This document shows, in pieces, positions 1 through 12,270 of a stretch of DNA of 64,000 nucleotides. The DNA comes from Mytilus edulis (taxonomy: Eukaryota > Mollusca > Bivalvia > Mytilida > Mytilidae). The DNA lies in the NCBI RefSeq assembly GCF_963676685.1, contig NC_092350.1, forward strand, positions 3,151,486 through 3,215,485, given 5' to 3'. Made by a program: the position numbers and the translations under genes. How positions within the stretch are numbered: the stretch's first letter is position 1; each line of letters begins with the position of its first letter. The notes under the pieces are model-generated. The model did not search any database and was not told the origin of the DNA. It was given only the letters and a program-made list of their open reading frames with translations.

Positions 1-794
1 ATACCCCAGTCCTCTTTTAAAAGAACAAATTTTACAGCATCAAATGGGCAGTTCAGCTAAAACGTCCCCTTATGAAAAAACTATTCGAAAGAAAAAAACA
101 ATGGCTTATTTCGTTGTAACTTAATTGAGCTGAAGGATTTTAGTTTAGCAAAAATAGAAAAGAAAAATTCGTAAGGGTTCCGCAGAACCCACTGTCTCAC
201 CTACTTTTGCTGTTAGTCACAGGTTCAACTAAATTGGGGAAACATTATTAAAAGAGGCTTCGCTGCAGTTGACAATGTTTCCCCGGAGTACCAATCTGCT
301 CTGTCACCCTCTCAGCGATGTGTTATTTATATAATGACGAACCTCTTGGCTTGATGGTTAATAAGGTAACAGTCCAAGACAACTCGAACATTTTTACTCC
401 CGAGACGACAGTGCTTACGGTATTGCTAAATTACTGCTTGCTTAGCGGAAATGACAAATTTCTATTTTCAACCTTTGGTTTTATCCAGTCAGGAATCAAA
501 AACATAGCATACTCACCGCAAGAATACCGAATCATGCAGTTGAAAATGAAAGAGAAAATAAGGCAAAGAAAGTCTCTTCTGAATTAAATGAAACCTTGCT
601 GTACCCACTCTTCAATGACATTAAATTATGCACTTTCAATATTTGTATTCTTGCTATATCAGCTTGAAAAGATGGTAGACTTTTAACAAACTTCATTAAA
701 AAAATAAAATTACTACCTTCTAACTTTAATTTATACTGAACATGCTGAAAGCAAAGTCCAGAGCGTTTAAAAGAGGCAACAATAGTCTTAAGAT

Positions 795-880
795 GTTCAA
801 AACCTGTATTGTCATGAACATGCATGAAATATTTGCCACTGGATGTTAAGTAACCAGTAAATCCATCTTGAATAGAACCA
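795..880 (+). repeat. SINE tail with GAAATATTTGCCACTGG core
   Basis: The stretch containing ATGCATGAAATATTTGCCAC and then CTGGATGTTAAGTAACC recurs in the same orientation at about 30838-30880 inside a NUP35 intron, where it reads CTGGACGTTAAGCAACC. A short conserved 3' domain shared by two dispersed loci fits the tail of a SINE family. The 5' part of this copy is not recognisable. Confidence 0.55.
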
Positions 881-2489
881 GTGTGTTGAAGGGTCATTGT
901 CTTAAGAAAGGCTGTGTTGTTGTATTTGATGTTTAACGCTAGAACAACAATTTTATTTGCTATCTATTGATGATTATATGTGTAAAATAGAACTTGATGT
1001 ACAAATGTTTACAGGCCTAAGCTAGGTTGCTTTGAAAATAAAAATTGCATTGATCTTGGTAATAAAGTCTGAAAATAACACATGGAAATTATAAAACTGA
1101 TGAATTTATTGTTTAAATTGACAAATGATTACAAATACATTGTTCTATGAACTCTACTCAATATTTTTTTTACTTCTAATGACACAATAAAACTTGTGAC
1201 TGAACACCTACTCTGTGGACTTAGTCCTATAGTAATTCTATTGAATTATTGCAGTCTGAATAATTGACAGACCTTTTTTCAACATATTTTAAATACTTTT
1301 GATTTGTATTAGGGCAACAATGTGCATTTTGGTCATTTTGTAACCTTCTTATTGGTGACCTTTTAGCTAAGAAATTTTATAATGTGATGAAGTAAAACAA
1401 GTCAGGGATAGTTGGTAGCCTATTGTATTTTCAATTATTCTTATTGCAAACAAAAAGTTCACATAAGATGGGTTCCTCTGGATAGGACTCTTTTAAGTTT
1501 ATAAACTTTGAAAAGTCAGTAACATGCATCTACCAAACAAGTGAATAAAATTGATTGTCTGTTAACTGAATCAAATGTGTATAGATGTGTAGGATCGATG
1601 GCTCATAGTAAAAATATTTAAATAAGTTTTATCATTATTCAAAAGGCAGGCATTTGAAAAGAACTGGAACTATGAAAACTAATTTGATCCTTTTCAAATT
1701 CCAATGAAACCTTAATTCTTCTAGTTGTGAGATAAGTAATGTCTTCGACTGTTTCTTATCATGTTGAAATACCAATAGCTATCTGAAGAAAACAATAAAG
1801 AGTAGCATGCTTTTAAGTCAAAAAAAAATATTTATGACTATGTCTTTTTCTTCCGAAATTACCTAAAATAATAGAACTTTATATAAAACAGAAAAAAACA
1901 TAAAATTATTTAATTAGGATGTTTAGCCTAGATTGACTGTTGACTTCTGTGTAGCAACATTTTAGTACCAGTTTGACTAAACTTTGGTTAACATTTACTC
2001 TATCTCTTTAGAAGGATGTTTGTGTTAATGAAATAGAAAGTACTATAAAGTTAATTAACAAGTTGTTACTGCCAAGTAGTCTTTTACAAAAAAATCATTC
2101 AGTTCGACTAAGTAAGGTTTCACTGTATTTCGAAAAAATTAAAAGGATCAATTTTTCAATGTGATAATACTTCCCAGCTTTGTAAAACTGTGAGGATATT
2201 AATGTTCTCAGACAAGGTGATACATTGCCCTTCCTGATGAGGAATTTGCCCATCAGAAATGTTAAATCAACCTGTCTAATTTACACAATTTCTCTATTGA
2301 GCTATGTAATCTGCTCATTTGAGACAAATTTTCCTGTCTGAGTTGGGGTGCATGTGTTCATATATAAATAAGCATATAATTAGATGACTGCATACTTGTT
2401 TCTATGTTAAACAGTTATAAGATTGTGTTTTAGTAATATCAATGATTGTATTTGTCAACTGTTGAGGGTTTTTTTAAATGTTATTACCA

Positions 2490-2553
2490 TTGATTTTTAT
2501 CTGTACATGTTACAAACAAAGTAACATTGGTTTTTATCTGTACATGTTACAAA
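2490..2553. repeat. Two-copy 37-bp tandem duplication
   Basis: The segment TTTTTATCTGTACATGTTAC occurs twice, 37 bp apart, flanked by near-identical bases. It is a local duplication with no visible function. Confidence 0.7.
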
Positions 2554-3274
2554 GTAAGAATGATGGGATGGACAGATGCTGCAAAGGATGTCACAATCAA
2601 TTACTGACCATCTAGAAAACCAAACTGACCAAATGACACGCTGATTTCTTATTATTGGATATGAATGTGTTTGCACCAATTAAAACAACCAATGTGGAAC
2701 AATGTGTAAGTGTATGACAAATCATAAAAATAAAATGCGGTACATGGTAAACACTGTAGGATTTTCAGAACCTGACATTCTGGATACTGTTTAATATTAA
2801 CCATTCGTCTATGTTAAAAGATTATTTTTTGGTGAAATGTAGAAAAACTGGAATATCAAAAAGTAAAACAAAGGGAAAACTGAAGATTTGCTATAAGTCC
2901 AAGGGAAGTAATTTGAAACAAATAAATTGAAAATTCAATTTGATTAAAAACCGAGCTGAAAATCATTTTAGATGACTTCAACATTTAAACAAAATCAAAT
3001 TTACCGACAGTTTAATAATAAAAAAAAGGGATGAAAATCCAGTGCTGTTACTTCCTCTTAAAACAGTTTTACCAAAACAAATTATAAAACTTTAACTACT
3101 TCAAATATCAATTACAAAATTGGACCTTTTTTTTTTTAAAGAAGGTTTAAAAAAAAATTGCAATGAACTGAGGTCAGGCTGTGTGTCCAGCATACAGCAA
3201 CATTTCTTTTGATGATAGAAGATTGAAATTAGATAAATGGAACTTCATGAATGCTGTGTTTTTTAATTTTGTAT

Positions 3275-3280
3275 TTTATT
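3275..3280 (-). terminator. Candidate poly(A) signal for the BAX-like gene
   Basis: TTTATT on the plus strand reads AATAAA on the minus strand. It is the first such hexamer I find downstream of the stop codon at 3760 and would give a 3' UTR of about 480 nt. Assigned by position only. Confidence 0.4.
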
Positions 3281-3759
3281 CATTTTTTTCTTCTTTATAC
3301 ACATACAAATGAAATTCTTGTATGTGTGCAATCAACTACAATTGACAACATGGACAATGTAAAAATACAGTAACGAAAAACATTAGTTTTTATATTAAAA
3401 AACTAAAACATGTTTTAACATTTTTACACTGTTCTGGGTATTTATACCTTAATTGATTCTATTGCAAGATTTGTTTCTGTTATTGCAGTTACTTGTTATT
3501 GTACAATGTTTTATATGGTGACCTTGACCTAAGAACAATTTAAATCTTAAAAATAACAAATTTATCAAAAAAGTGCTGACTATGGTCCTTTACTCTCATG
3601 AATGGTATCAGTCTGTCATAACATAAATGGTACCAGTTCATCATCATGATCATGAAATATACAATAGTTTTCTCAGTTGTCAGACTTATTGTTCAAATAG
3701 TTGCATAAAATTTGTAATTGACAAATCTGAAGCTTTAAAATTTACAATGCCTTCAGCAA

Positions 3760-6700
3760 TCAGTTCCAAGTTTTATATATATATACTCCTACAACAGTTA
3801 ATGCCCCAAGTCCTAAAACAAACATCATCTGGTTTTTTGGTGTTCCAAAATATTCTTCAATGGCTTCCTACAATGAGAAAGATAAACAAATGTTTACTTT
3901 TTATGAGAAGCCTACCGGTATTGTTCATACAACAGAAAATGTCTTTTGTTGTACTGAAAAAGACATAGTTCACAAATAGAAGTTAGAAAACAAGTTAGAT
4001 GAACAGAAGTACAATTTTTGTACACAAAATTGAGACTAGAAATGGGAAATGTGCCAAAGAGACAACAACCCGACCATAGATCAGATAACATGTATTTGTT
4101 GTTGAATACTTTCTGAACAAAGAAATAAACAGTATAATCTCACTTTTAGGATTATTTATACAACGTAGATTCAGCAATAAAAGAAAAGTTTCCTCATTGT
4201 GTGTGTTATATTTTGTTGTCAGTTTATTTTCGATTATGAGTTTGACTGTCCCTCTGGTATCTTTCGTCCCTCTTTTTTATATAAATAAGGAGATTTGATG
4301 GCCAATGGACAACGTAAACTTATCTATAGGCAACAGGACAAAGATGTCTTTTAAATAGTTTAGAATTGAGTTCTTAAAGTACTGTTTTTTCAGTGTTGAT
4401 ATTGACATGATTGATTTTGAAGATCACTTTTTAATACTATATAATATGAAGTAGCCTTCAAAAATTGAAAGCAGGCAAGCCAGGCATAGTTTAAAGAAAT
4501 TTCATAAAATCCACAATACCATTTATAATGTTCAGTTATAAAGAAAGTTATCGTGGTTACTAATACTTACCCAACCCCCTCGTTCTATTATCCAGGGGGC
4601 GACATAATCTGTTATAAAGTTCACCACCCAATTTATTATTGCTCTTATTAATGCTATTTTATTCAAGGCCTGTAAAAAATAAATAAATAACGTGTTTTAT
4701 ATCCTGTTGATAATTAATCTATTATTAACAAAAAGTGCTTACCAAATCCCTTCATTCTGAAATTATATCTTATGCAGTTGTACAACCTTCTCAATAACAA
4801 GATGTGTTTTGTTGTTTTGACAATTTAAAGTTTGTTATCATGCTAGCACCAACAAATTAACTTTCAATAAAATACATAATTAAGGGGCAACAATCCAAAC
4901 AAAATATAAAATGCAATATGAATGTTTCTGGGGGGGGGGGAGGGGGGGGGGGGGGGGGGAATTGTAAAATTCTTATGTATTCTGATAATATATTTTTCTT
5001 CATTCAACTTTATTGTTTTACAGAAAAGCATCATGTTCATAGTAATTAATTTTTTCAAAAAAACCTCAGAAATTTTATTCAGACTAGCTGGTTCAGTGGT
5101 GTCATAAAGTGTGTCTAAGTGAACCATGAAACATGTACATGGCAAACATTGAAATCCCTGACATCATTTAGGACCTAAGTCACGACAACATAATATCCTC
5201 ACCTTGACTACCATTTTATAGGCAAAATAAAATAGACTGCCTACACGTCCCCAGTTATAAACTCCATCTGAGAAAAAACTCTTGGCCACAGTCAGGAATG
5301 TATCTGTAGTTGCTTCTGGAGAAACTTGTGAACATAAACTGAAAAACAATAAATTCTGGTATCAATAACAAGCTTACATCATCAGCATGATATTAACTGT
5401 TCGTGTAAATATCTTTTCAAAACCTAGCAACAGTCATAACAAACTATTTTTACTCCATGATGACTTTTTGTTTACCTCAGTTTTTCTTGATGTGTTAGTT
5501 AATCTATTCATTATGAAATTCAAGGCTTAGAAACATCTGCAACAGCACAAGGGGGGTGATAATAAGCATTCATATAAATCATATGTTTAACCCTACTACA
5601 TCCTTTATATCCCAAAACAGGAACCTATTGTTTGTTGCTCTTCATCATATTTGTTTTTTGGCTTATTGTTTTGTACAGTCTGTTCTGGTGTTGATTTGCT
5701 GAACTACTGTTCCAAGTTTAGGGGGAAAGTTGGGACTAGCTAGCGTGTTAAACCCTGACACACTCTGTATGTGCCTGTCCAAAGTCAGAAGATTGTCTTT
5801 GGCTGCTGTTTATCATGCTTGTTTTTCATTTATGTTCTGTACATAAGGTTGTTGAATTGTTTTTCTCTAGGAGAATTATCTCATTGGCATTCATACCACA
5901 TCTTTACCATATTTATATTAATAAGGTTTCAACTAGATTTTCTTTTTATTTAGCATGCTAATACATGTAGCTGATGACATGTAAAACAAAACCCACCCAT
6001 GCTTAGAGAATTGTTTTGTGTGTGTAAGAAACACAGGTTTATGCAACATTTGTCTGTGTGAATAGAATAAAAATCTAGTTTAATGTAAAAAGGTTTAGAT
6101 ATTGGATGAATATATATATATATGTAAAATGTGTTATCATGTTTATGTTTATGCAATTTACCAATTGTTGAAAATTTTTAAGAGCACTATTGATTAAAAC
6201 ACTTGTACCCTTCAATTTTTGTTTTGCAATTGGCACTTACTAATGAACTTTTCTTCATTTATCATGTTTATATACTATACCTCTGAATGTTTTCATTTTT
6301 GTCTAATTCATCTCCTATACATCGTAATGCTCGTCCTATTTCTTGAATGTGTTCTAATGGTGGACCTACAAATATAATCAGCTTATGTTATAACTTTGAT
6401 CATTGGGTGATGTTCATGAAGGTGGTTTCAAAAAAAAATTATAAACAAAAATTCGTTTATATGTTAAAACATGTACGTACGTCTGGTGATTTGGGAGAAA
6501 GGGTACATACCTTCAGTTTAACAGTCTTTAACACAGTTTAAATTTGGGGGTAATGCTCACTTATAATACCCTTCCATATATACAAACGTTTTTTTTTGGT
6601 AAACAGGGAGGTGATAGGTGATTGATGTAAAAGCACATGATATCACGACATAACACGCTAAAATAAAGAGTCTATCAAATTTCAAGAAGCTCTGACAAAC

Positions 6701-7022
6701 ATATCTGATATATAATTGGTGATGAAAAACCATCGTTCAAACATACAGAGGAAAACATTTGACATTATTTGTAGCTTGGGGTATTATAACAAGGTCTTTC
6801 TTCTCTAACCTGTTGGGGTACCTGGCTTTGTAGCTGGGGGTATAATAACAAGGGCTTTCTCTGACCTGTTGGGGTACCTGGTTCTTGAAGTTCCTCGGTA
6901 GATGGCACTTGTTCCTCTCCTTGTTCACGAGATATTCTGTCGTGGATGAAGTGGTTCAACAATACTCTAGCTTGGTTACCTATGTCATCTTTACTTAACT
7001 GTCGCTTGTATTCTCTTGGCAT
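3760..7022 (-). CDS. BAX: BAX-like BCL-2 family apoptosis effector (5 coding exons, complete)
   Basis: Coding exons on the minus strand: 7022-6866, 6365-6281, 5338-5203, 4669-4571 and 3867-3760. Every junction is AG/GT and the phases join without a break (157+85+136+99+108 nt = 194 codons plus stop). The start ATG lies five bases after an acceptor (TTCTTTCAG), so the leader is spliced. Seen in the product: an N-terminal helix with ARVLLNHFIHDR (about residues 17-28); BH3 with GRALRCIGDELDKN (about 62-75); BH1 with SDGVYNWGRVGSLFYF; BH2 with APWIIERGGW; then EYFGTPKNQ and a hydrophobic C-terminal anchor ending KTWN. The order BH3-BH1-BH2-anchor, the IGDELD BH3 core, the GGW..EYFGTP junction and the length match BAX (human BAX 192 residues) better than BAK. 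Known role: cytosolic protein that inserts in the mitochondrial outer membrane, oligomerises and releases cytochrome c. Oddity: an alternative donor 12 nt upstream (CCAG/GTACCC) is in the same phase, and the donor region is tandemly duplicated into the intron. BAX versus BAK identity is inference; membership of the multidomain BCL-2 family is firm. Confidence 0.93.
4025..4085 (-). repeat. Short 3'-end fragment of the CCCGACC/AATTGAGA dispersed repeat
   Basis: In the intron between BAX exons 4 and 5, AAAATTGAGACTAGAAATGG followed by CAAAGAGACAACAACCCGACC-like sequence matches the terminal segment of the repeat seen in full at 54728-55262. Only the terminal ~60 bp is present, as expected for a 5'-truncated retroelement copy. 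Confidence 0.7.
4930..4959. repeat. G11-A-G18 homopolymer run in BAX intron 3
   Basis: Eleven G, one A and eighteen G on the plus strand. In the BAX-like pre-mRNA this is a C-rich pyrimidine tract that ends CCCAG/AAAC, so it has the form of a splice acceptor inside intron 3. The plus strand could also form a G-quadruplex. Run length may be affected by sequencing error. Confidence 0.9.
6772..6882 (-). repeat. Tandem duplication across the BAX exon 1 donor
   Basis: About 56-60 bp is present twice (6831-6882 and 6772-6826), each with a copy of GGTACCCCAACAGGT on the minus strand. The exonic copy carries the donor used in the model (after 6866). The intronic copy carries a second donor-like site (after 6810) that would shift the frame into a stop in exon 2. 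Confidence 0.8.
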
Positions 7023-7279
7023 TTTTTCTGAAAGAACAAAAACATCAATTTATTTCTGGTCTAAGCATTCTTTTCGTTACTTATTCAAGAGAGGGTTTAG
7101 TATAGATCTATAACAGAAATGATAGAAGGCAAAGCCAAACGGATTTAAAATAGAAACATATATAATATAATGATAATTTCCATGCATACGGTAGTGTCTT
7201 TTTTATGAGATATGCAGTACTAATTTAATATGTTCAACTGCATACCTAATATTATTGTCTTACCATTATCATGATTATA

Positions 7280-7400
7280 TAAAAAGAAGTTGTGATATGA
7301 TTGCCAATGAGACAACTCTTCACAAGAGAACAAATGACACAGAAATTAACAACTATACATGTAGGTCACCGTACCACCTTCAACAATGAGCAACATTAGT
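7280..7400 (+). repeat. Dispersed repeat, ATTGCCAATGAGACAACT family
   Basis: AAGAAGTTGTGATATGATTG then CCAATGAGACAACTCTTCAC is shared with 27838-27930, 33650-33690 and 41665-41710, and in reverse with 12485-12640, 15978-16110, 19270-19440 and 35270-35320. All copies end at about the same point, which suggests a SINE- or MITE-like family with a fixed end. It lies in the 5' intron of the BAX-like gene. Confidence 0.7.
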
Positions 7401-8112
7401 CTGGTTTATTTTAAACTGACCTTCGTAAACTAATTACCTAACTTTAAAAGTAAAATATGGAAAATATTCTAACATGTTTAATTCAATACACTATAGCTAT
7501 GATAACCAGGTTGGGCAAATAATCTCTGTGAATGCTGTGTAAAAAAAAATCTTACATTTGTTAATCACAACATGCACAAGATAAAATGTCTGACATAATA
7601 AAGGAAATGGATTGTTGTATGAAGTCAAAAATAAAGTTTGACAAATTATCTGGTCAAGTGACAAGTGTTGCAAATCCCAAAATAGCAATAGCATATAAAG
7701 TTTAATATGAGGCAGGCATTACCTGTGAAAGGGGAGGAAGTATGAATGAATTATTTTTTTTGCAACTTCAAAATCTATTGAAAAGAAAGGGATATATACC
7801 GTACTGTTTCTGATTTTGGTTCTGTTGTTAGGGATTTTACTTGTGACGTTATTTAAGTTATGACATCATGTTCAATGTAAACAAAGAAATGCAATCATCA
7901 GATAACGTTTATTCATATCAAAGACAAAGAATTATTAAAAATGAAATTGGTATTGTGTTCCTCGAGGTCCTCTATTTTACTAGACTACTCAAAGTCTCAT
8001 AACAACAAGACTGGAAGAAGGAAGTAGATGATTTCTGCGTTCTGTGCAATTGTAGAAATTAAAAAAAGTGACAAAAAAATATTAACAATTTTGAGTTCAT
8101 TATAGTAAAATG

Positions 8113-8141
8113 AAAATTTCGGGAAATTTTCCCGAAATTTT
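8113..8141. repeat. Perfect 14-bp-arm hairpin
   Basis: AAAATTTCGGGAAA, one T, then TTTCCCGAAATTTT. The arms are exactly complementary. It stands alone in the BAX 5' intron. It could be a cruciform-forming site or the core of a small palindromic element. Confidence 0.85.
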
Positions 8142-8800
8142 TTTTTTATCTTTTTTTATTGATTTTTCTACTGTAATAGGGGACTTTGTCTCCATATTAT
8201 TTTTTCTCTCTGATTTTCCAGATTATACACATTATCGCCATTAGATATACACATTAGATCTGTTCCGCTTAACCCAGATGAACTTTTGATGTCATGCAAC
8301 TATCACATTTCCATTGTGGTGTTAGATATTTTCTAATAAGACGTCAAAATGTGGAAGGACCTTTGCGACGTCCAGTAATGGCAGACAAATAGCAATATGG
8401 GGTGTATTGCAATGACAATGAGGCTTTTACTTGTTTTAAAAATTTTGGGTCTAGTATTGGATAAAAACTACACATGGGATATTCAGTGACCAAGATTCAA
8501 TATTAAAGTTAAATGCGAGGATATATATTATATAACTTGCCAGAATATTCATCATGTTTAATATGGGCAGTATATTTAGTGTGGAAAAGGAAGACTGCGG
8601 CCAAAAATTATACAAAATTGATTTACTAATTGATAAAATTTCTGCGAGAGAGAGTGTAACAATAATGACAGACTGTCAGCTTACTGGAAAGTAAGGGGTT
8701 GTATGTTCCTTGTGCTGCTGCCATTTAAACTAATGTGTTTTCTGTCCGATTCGGTAAAATGTTGAATTTCTTTTCGACAGTGGTAACCTTCATAACTTAC

Positions 8801-8940
8801 TTCCGGCTTTAATTCTAGGTCGACGATACGTTTGGATTTCCAGGTAAGACTACTAACCGAAATAAAAGAATAAGCAAGAGAGGAGAAGAACGGAACGGTC
8901 TTACTAATAAGGGACAAAATGAAAAATAAAAGCGACAAGA
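8801..8940 (-). other. BAX: Candidate 5' untranslated exon of the BAX-like gene
   Basis: The coding exon starts just after an acceptor, so a leader exon must lie upstream. On the minus strand a strong donor, CCGGAA/GTAAGT, sits with its exon end at 8801, and the GC content is locally higher. The 5' limit is a guess. The 85-residue open frame across this stretch shows no known motif and is probably chance. Confidence 0.35.
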
Positions 8941-8994
8941 AAGTTAATTTACAAATAGATCTATTGAAAATAAATTATCTGATTATACCATAAG

Positions 8995-9305
8995 AAAAAG
9001 AGAAAAAATGGCAATTGAAAATTAAAAAAATATTATAGAAATGACCCCCTTTTTCTCCCTTTTTTATCATGTACATGTACCTTAATTTTGTTGTTTTAAT
9101 TTTTTTTATCAATTATGTAGATATTTTAACCGTTTGTCGTGTCAAGACAAAAAAAAATGACAATTGAAAATTAGTAAAAGATGGAAATGATCCCCCTGTT
9201 TAATCGAAACATCGACACCTTTCACTGTTTTTTTGTTGTTTTTCTTCAGTTTTTTTATCAATGATGTAGATATTTTGACCTTTTGCTGTGTTAAGACAAA
9301 AAAAA
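8995..9305. repeat. Two-copy diverged tandem repeat of ~150-160 bp
   Basis: Both halves contain ATGGCAATTGAAAATTA or ATGACAATTGAAAATTAG, GAAATGA(C/T)CCCCCT, TTATCAAT.ATGTAGATATTT and GTGT(C/T)AAGACAAAAAAA in the same order. A local duplication, already diverged. Confidence 0.7.
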
Positions 9306-9584
9306 TTCTGCTTAGAATTTATTTGTATATATGCCGACTCTACATATGTATTATTTCATTCCTCTATACACTATGCTGTCAACTGAAGATATGAAGAGTA
9401 AGACATATATATATATATATGTCTTGTTCAAGTTGCGATTTTGTACATATTATTATAACATAAATACAGAAATATAGTACACGAACATATAAAAGAACCT
9501 TGTACATGTTACAACATGTACAAGATAATGCTTAAAAATGGTTTCAACAAATCTATTAATTTAGAATAATTAATAAAAAAAAAA

Positions 9585-9725
9585 ATTAACGCTAAAATTT
9601 GTTTTCCTGTCAATAAATTATACCTCTTGTCGCTAATTTAATTCTACTTGTCGTTAATTTGTTTTTTCCTGTCGCTCATTGACGCTTCCTATCGCTTATT
9701 GGCGCTTCTTGATGCTAATTAGTGA
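9585..9725. repeat. Diverged minisatellite built on TGTCGCTAATT
   Basis: About five units of ~28 bp containing CCTGTCAATAAATT, CTTGTCGCTAATTT, CTTGTCGTTAATTT, CCTGTCGCTCATTG and CCTATCGCTTATTG. Units are related but not identical. No coding potential. Confidence 0.6.
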
Positions 9726-10149
9726 GACCGAACGTACATCTAACCATAGATATAATACATCTATGATCTAACTATTTAAAGAAAACAAATATTTTATTGA
9801 ATAAAAAAAAGACCTGCCAAATATCCAGATTCATAAGGGATATCCCCCATGAGAGGTTTGAACCTGACTTTTGAAAATCTTTATTCTATAACTTGAACAC
9901 ATATATACATTAAAACAGACATTAACGCACAGTGTATAGCTTGCTTTTGTGGCAGTTAGGATTATTATGTCATTATTATTTCCCTTGTTTAAACTATAAA
10001 TTTCATATTCTGTATAGATATTGATATTTTGAATTCATTGGTTAAAGATATTTATTCATATTCTAATGTTGAATATTTGCATCGTCTCAAAACCTTTGAT
10101 TACCTTCTCATGCTTCTGCGAGAAACTTTATATTTTATAAAAGTCGACA

Positions 10150-10253
10150 TTTCAGACGCATGGGTTCGAATCCCGGCGAGGGAAGAACAAAAAATTTGCA
10201 AAAGCAAATTTACAGATCTAACATTGTCGGGTTGATGTTTAGACGAGTTGTAT
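10150..10253 (+). repeat. 3' part of a tRNA-derived SINE
   Basis: GCATGGGTTCGAATCCCGGC is a canonical pol III B-box and T-arm. It is followed by a non-tRNA tail (AATTTGCAAAAGCAAATTTA, TGTCGGGTTGATG) running into GACGAGTTGTATATG. The A-box half is missing. The palindromic element that follows begins exactly at the end of the tail. Confidence 0.7.
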
Positions 10254-11695
10254 ATGTTCCAGACCATATGAGTATTTGGACCGTACGCGTACGGTCCGGA
10301 CCGTATATTAATATATTAGTATACGCATATGGTCCAGTAAGAGCTGACCATACATGTTGTTGGATCATATGGGTTAATTTTAAACAAACATTTATTTTTA
10401 GTTTTATAAATTGTTATCATTGCAATTAGATGGATAAAATGAACAAATGAACAATTGAAATTAAATATTTGTTTAATTGTATATCTGAATCCTATTTTGG
10501 TATTCTCGCCCAAGGTGACACTTGCTACCACAAGTAATGTAATATATTTTACAATTACATGTTTGCAGGTCATTCATGTTCCTTTGCATTTGCATTTTTT
10601 TGTAAAGTTTCTAATATTCTAAAACAATTGTCCTTCCACATTATGTTTACTTCCGATATCGTCAATTTAATGATTCAATTAATGTATTACTGATCGACAT
10701 GCTAAAAACAAGATAGTAACAGATTTAATTAGCGTGAATTTTTTAAAAAGTTAAAAAATAAGGTTTTTATTTCAATTACAATTGAACTTTTCCATATTAA
10801 TTTGAGAGTTAAGTTATGTTGATCTGTTACATGCATTTGTAACTTATAAACTTAAGCAACTTCTTAATCATATTAATCAGACCGTACGCGTACGGTCCGA
10901 CCGTATGAGTATTTTGAAAAAGTACGCATACGGTCCAGACCGTACGCGTACGGTCCGGACCGTATACGTATACTCGTACGGTCCGACCATACGCGTACGG
11001 TCGGACCGTATGAGTATACGCGTACGGTCCAGTACGAGCTGACCATACATGTTATTTGATCATATGGGTTAAATTGAAACAAGCATTTATCACAACCTTT
11101 ATTTTTAGTTTTACAAATTGTTATTGATAATTTATTACAATGATAGATAGAATGAACAAACGAACATTTGAAATTAAGTATTTGTTTAATTTTATATCTG
11201 AACCCTATTTTGGTACTCTCGCCCAAGGGGACACAAGCCAAGTAACGTAATATTTTTTACATTTTCATGTATGCAGTTCATGCATGTTCCTTTGCATTTG
11301 CATTTTTTGTAAAATTGCTAAATATTCTAAAACAATTGACCTCCCACATTATGTTTACTTCCAATATCTTCAATTTCATTGATCATAATTCAATTAATGT
11401 ATTACTGATCGACATGCTTAATTCAAGAGACTAACAGGTTTAATTAGCGTGAATTTAAAAAGAAGTTAATATATAAAGTTTTTGTTTCAATTACAATTGA
11501 GCTTTTTTATATTAATTTAATAGTTAAGTTATGTTGATCTGCTATATGCATTTGTAACTAATAAACTTGACCAACTTTTTAATATTAGTCAGACCGTACG
11601 CGTACGGTCCGACCGTATGAGTATTTTGAAAAATACGCATACGGTCCAGACCGTACGCGTACGGTCCAAATACTCATACGGTCTGGAACATATAT
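10251..11695. mobile_element. Palindromic element bounded by 46-bp inverted ends, internally duplicated
   Basis: The left end TATATGTTCCAGACCATATG...GGACCGTACGCGTACGGTCC is matched in reverse at 11650-11695 with about one mismatch in 46 bp. Inside, a ~650 bp segment (TGGTTAATTTT-type body with TTTGTTTAATT and CTCGCCCAAGG) occurs twice in direct orientation, at about 10340-10880 and 11040-11590. The perfect palindrome CCGTACGCGTACGG recurs at least five times (near 10280, 10881, 10939, 11593, 11650). No transposase frame is seen, so it is non-autonomous. A TA or TATA duplication at the borders is possible but cannot be separated from the palindrome. Confidence 0.75.
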
Positions 11696-12270
11696 ATTAT
11701 GTACACAGCCATGTATCACCATCACTGCTGGTGATCCGATGGATATCATAAATCTGTTGTAGAGTTGTCACTGGCTCAGACGTACTTATAAATATAATTA
11801 TTTTCTGTGACTGTATCTTACATTAATACTATAGATAATTTAGCTGATCTGTAAAAAATAACATATCTCCATGCCTTATATATCATATACTGTAGTACGA
11901 CGCCAGATTAAAACTGACGTGGAAAGGTAACACCCGGCCATCGAAAGCTTCATTTTTATATTAGTTTTTATCCAACGCAATCATAGGTTTGAACGTAGTT
12001 TTCAATTTAGACTCGTTTTGTTATACATGATCGTTATATTAGTCTCAATTACCACTTTATCATTCTTTTATAATGTCAAATTTTAGTTACTGTCCGTTAA
12101 CTTTGCATTTTTTTAAGTAATTATAATAAATGAAATAATTTTATATCGCAATAGTTGCTACAGTATGCGCTTCTCGATTAATTTTTATATACATGCATGC
12201 TTTTATGCTTTAAATTCGTTCAGTGTATGTTTACCTGTTTTGTTAATCGAGTTGAGACTTGCAATTGATT

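Larger units (their letters stand above)
1..3270. other. Gene-poor flank downstream of the BAX-like gene
   Basis: I see no supportable coding exon here. The longer open frames (318-587 plus, 532-897 minus, 2497-2679 minus) lack recognisable motifs and lie in AT-rich sequence. Recognisable content is a SINE tail near 795-880 and a two-copy 37-bp tandem duplication at 2490-2553. The right part may be 3' UTR of the minus-strand BAX-like gene if a distal poly(A) site is used. Confidence 0.6.

Noticed and set aside
4864..5145. Proline-rich 93-residue frame on the minus strand
   Set aside because: The proline run is the poly-C tract in the BAX intron.
8681..8938. 85-residue minus-strand open frame near the BAX leader
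   Set aside because: No motif, and it crosses a likely splice donor. Treated as 5' untranslated sequence.
9585..9725. CRISPR-like array
   Set aside because: Units are diverged, with no constant repeat/spacer layout, in a eukaryotic genome.
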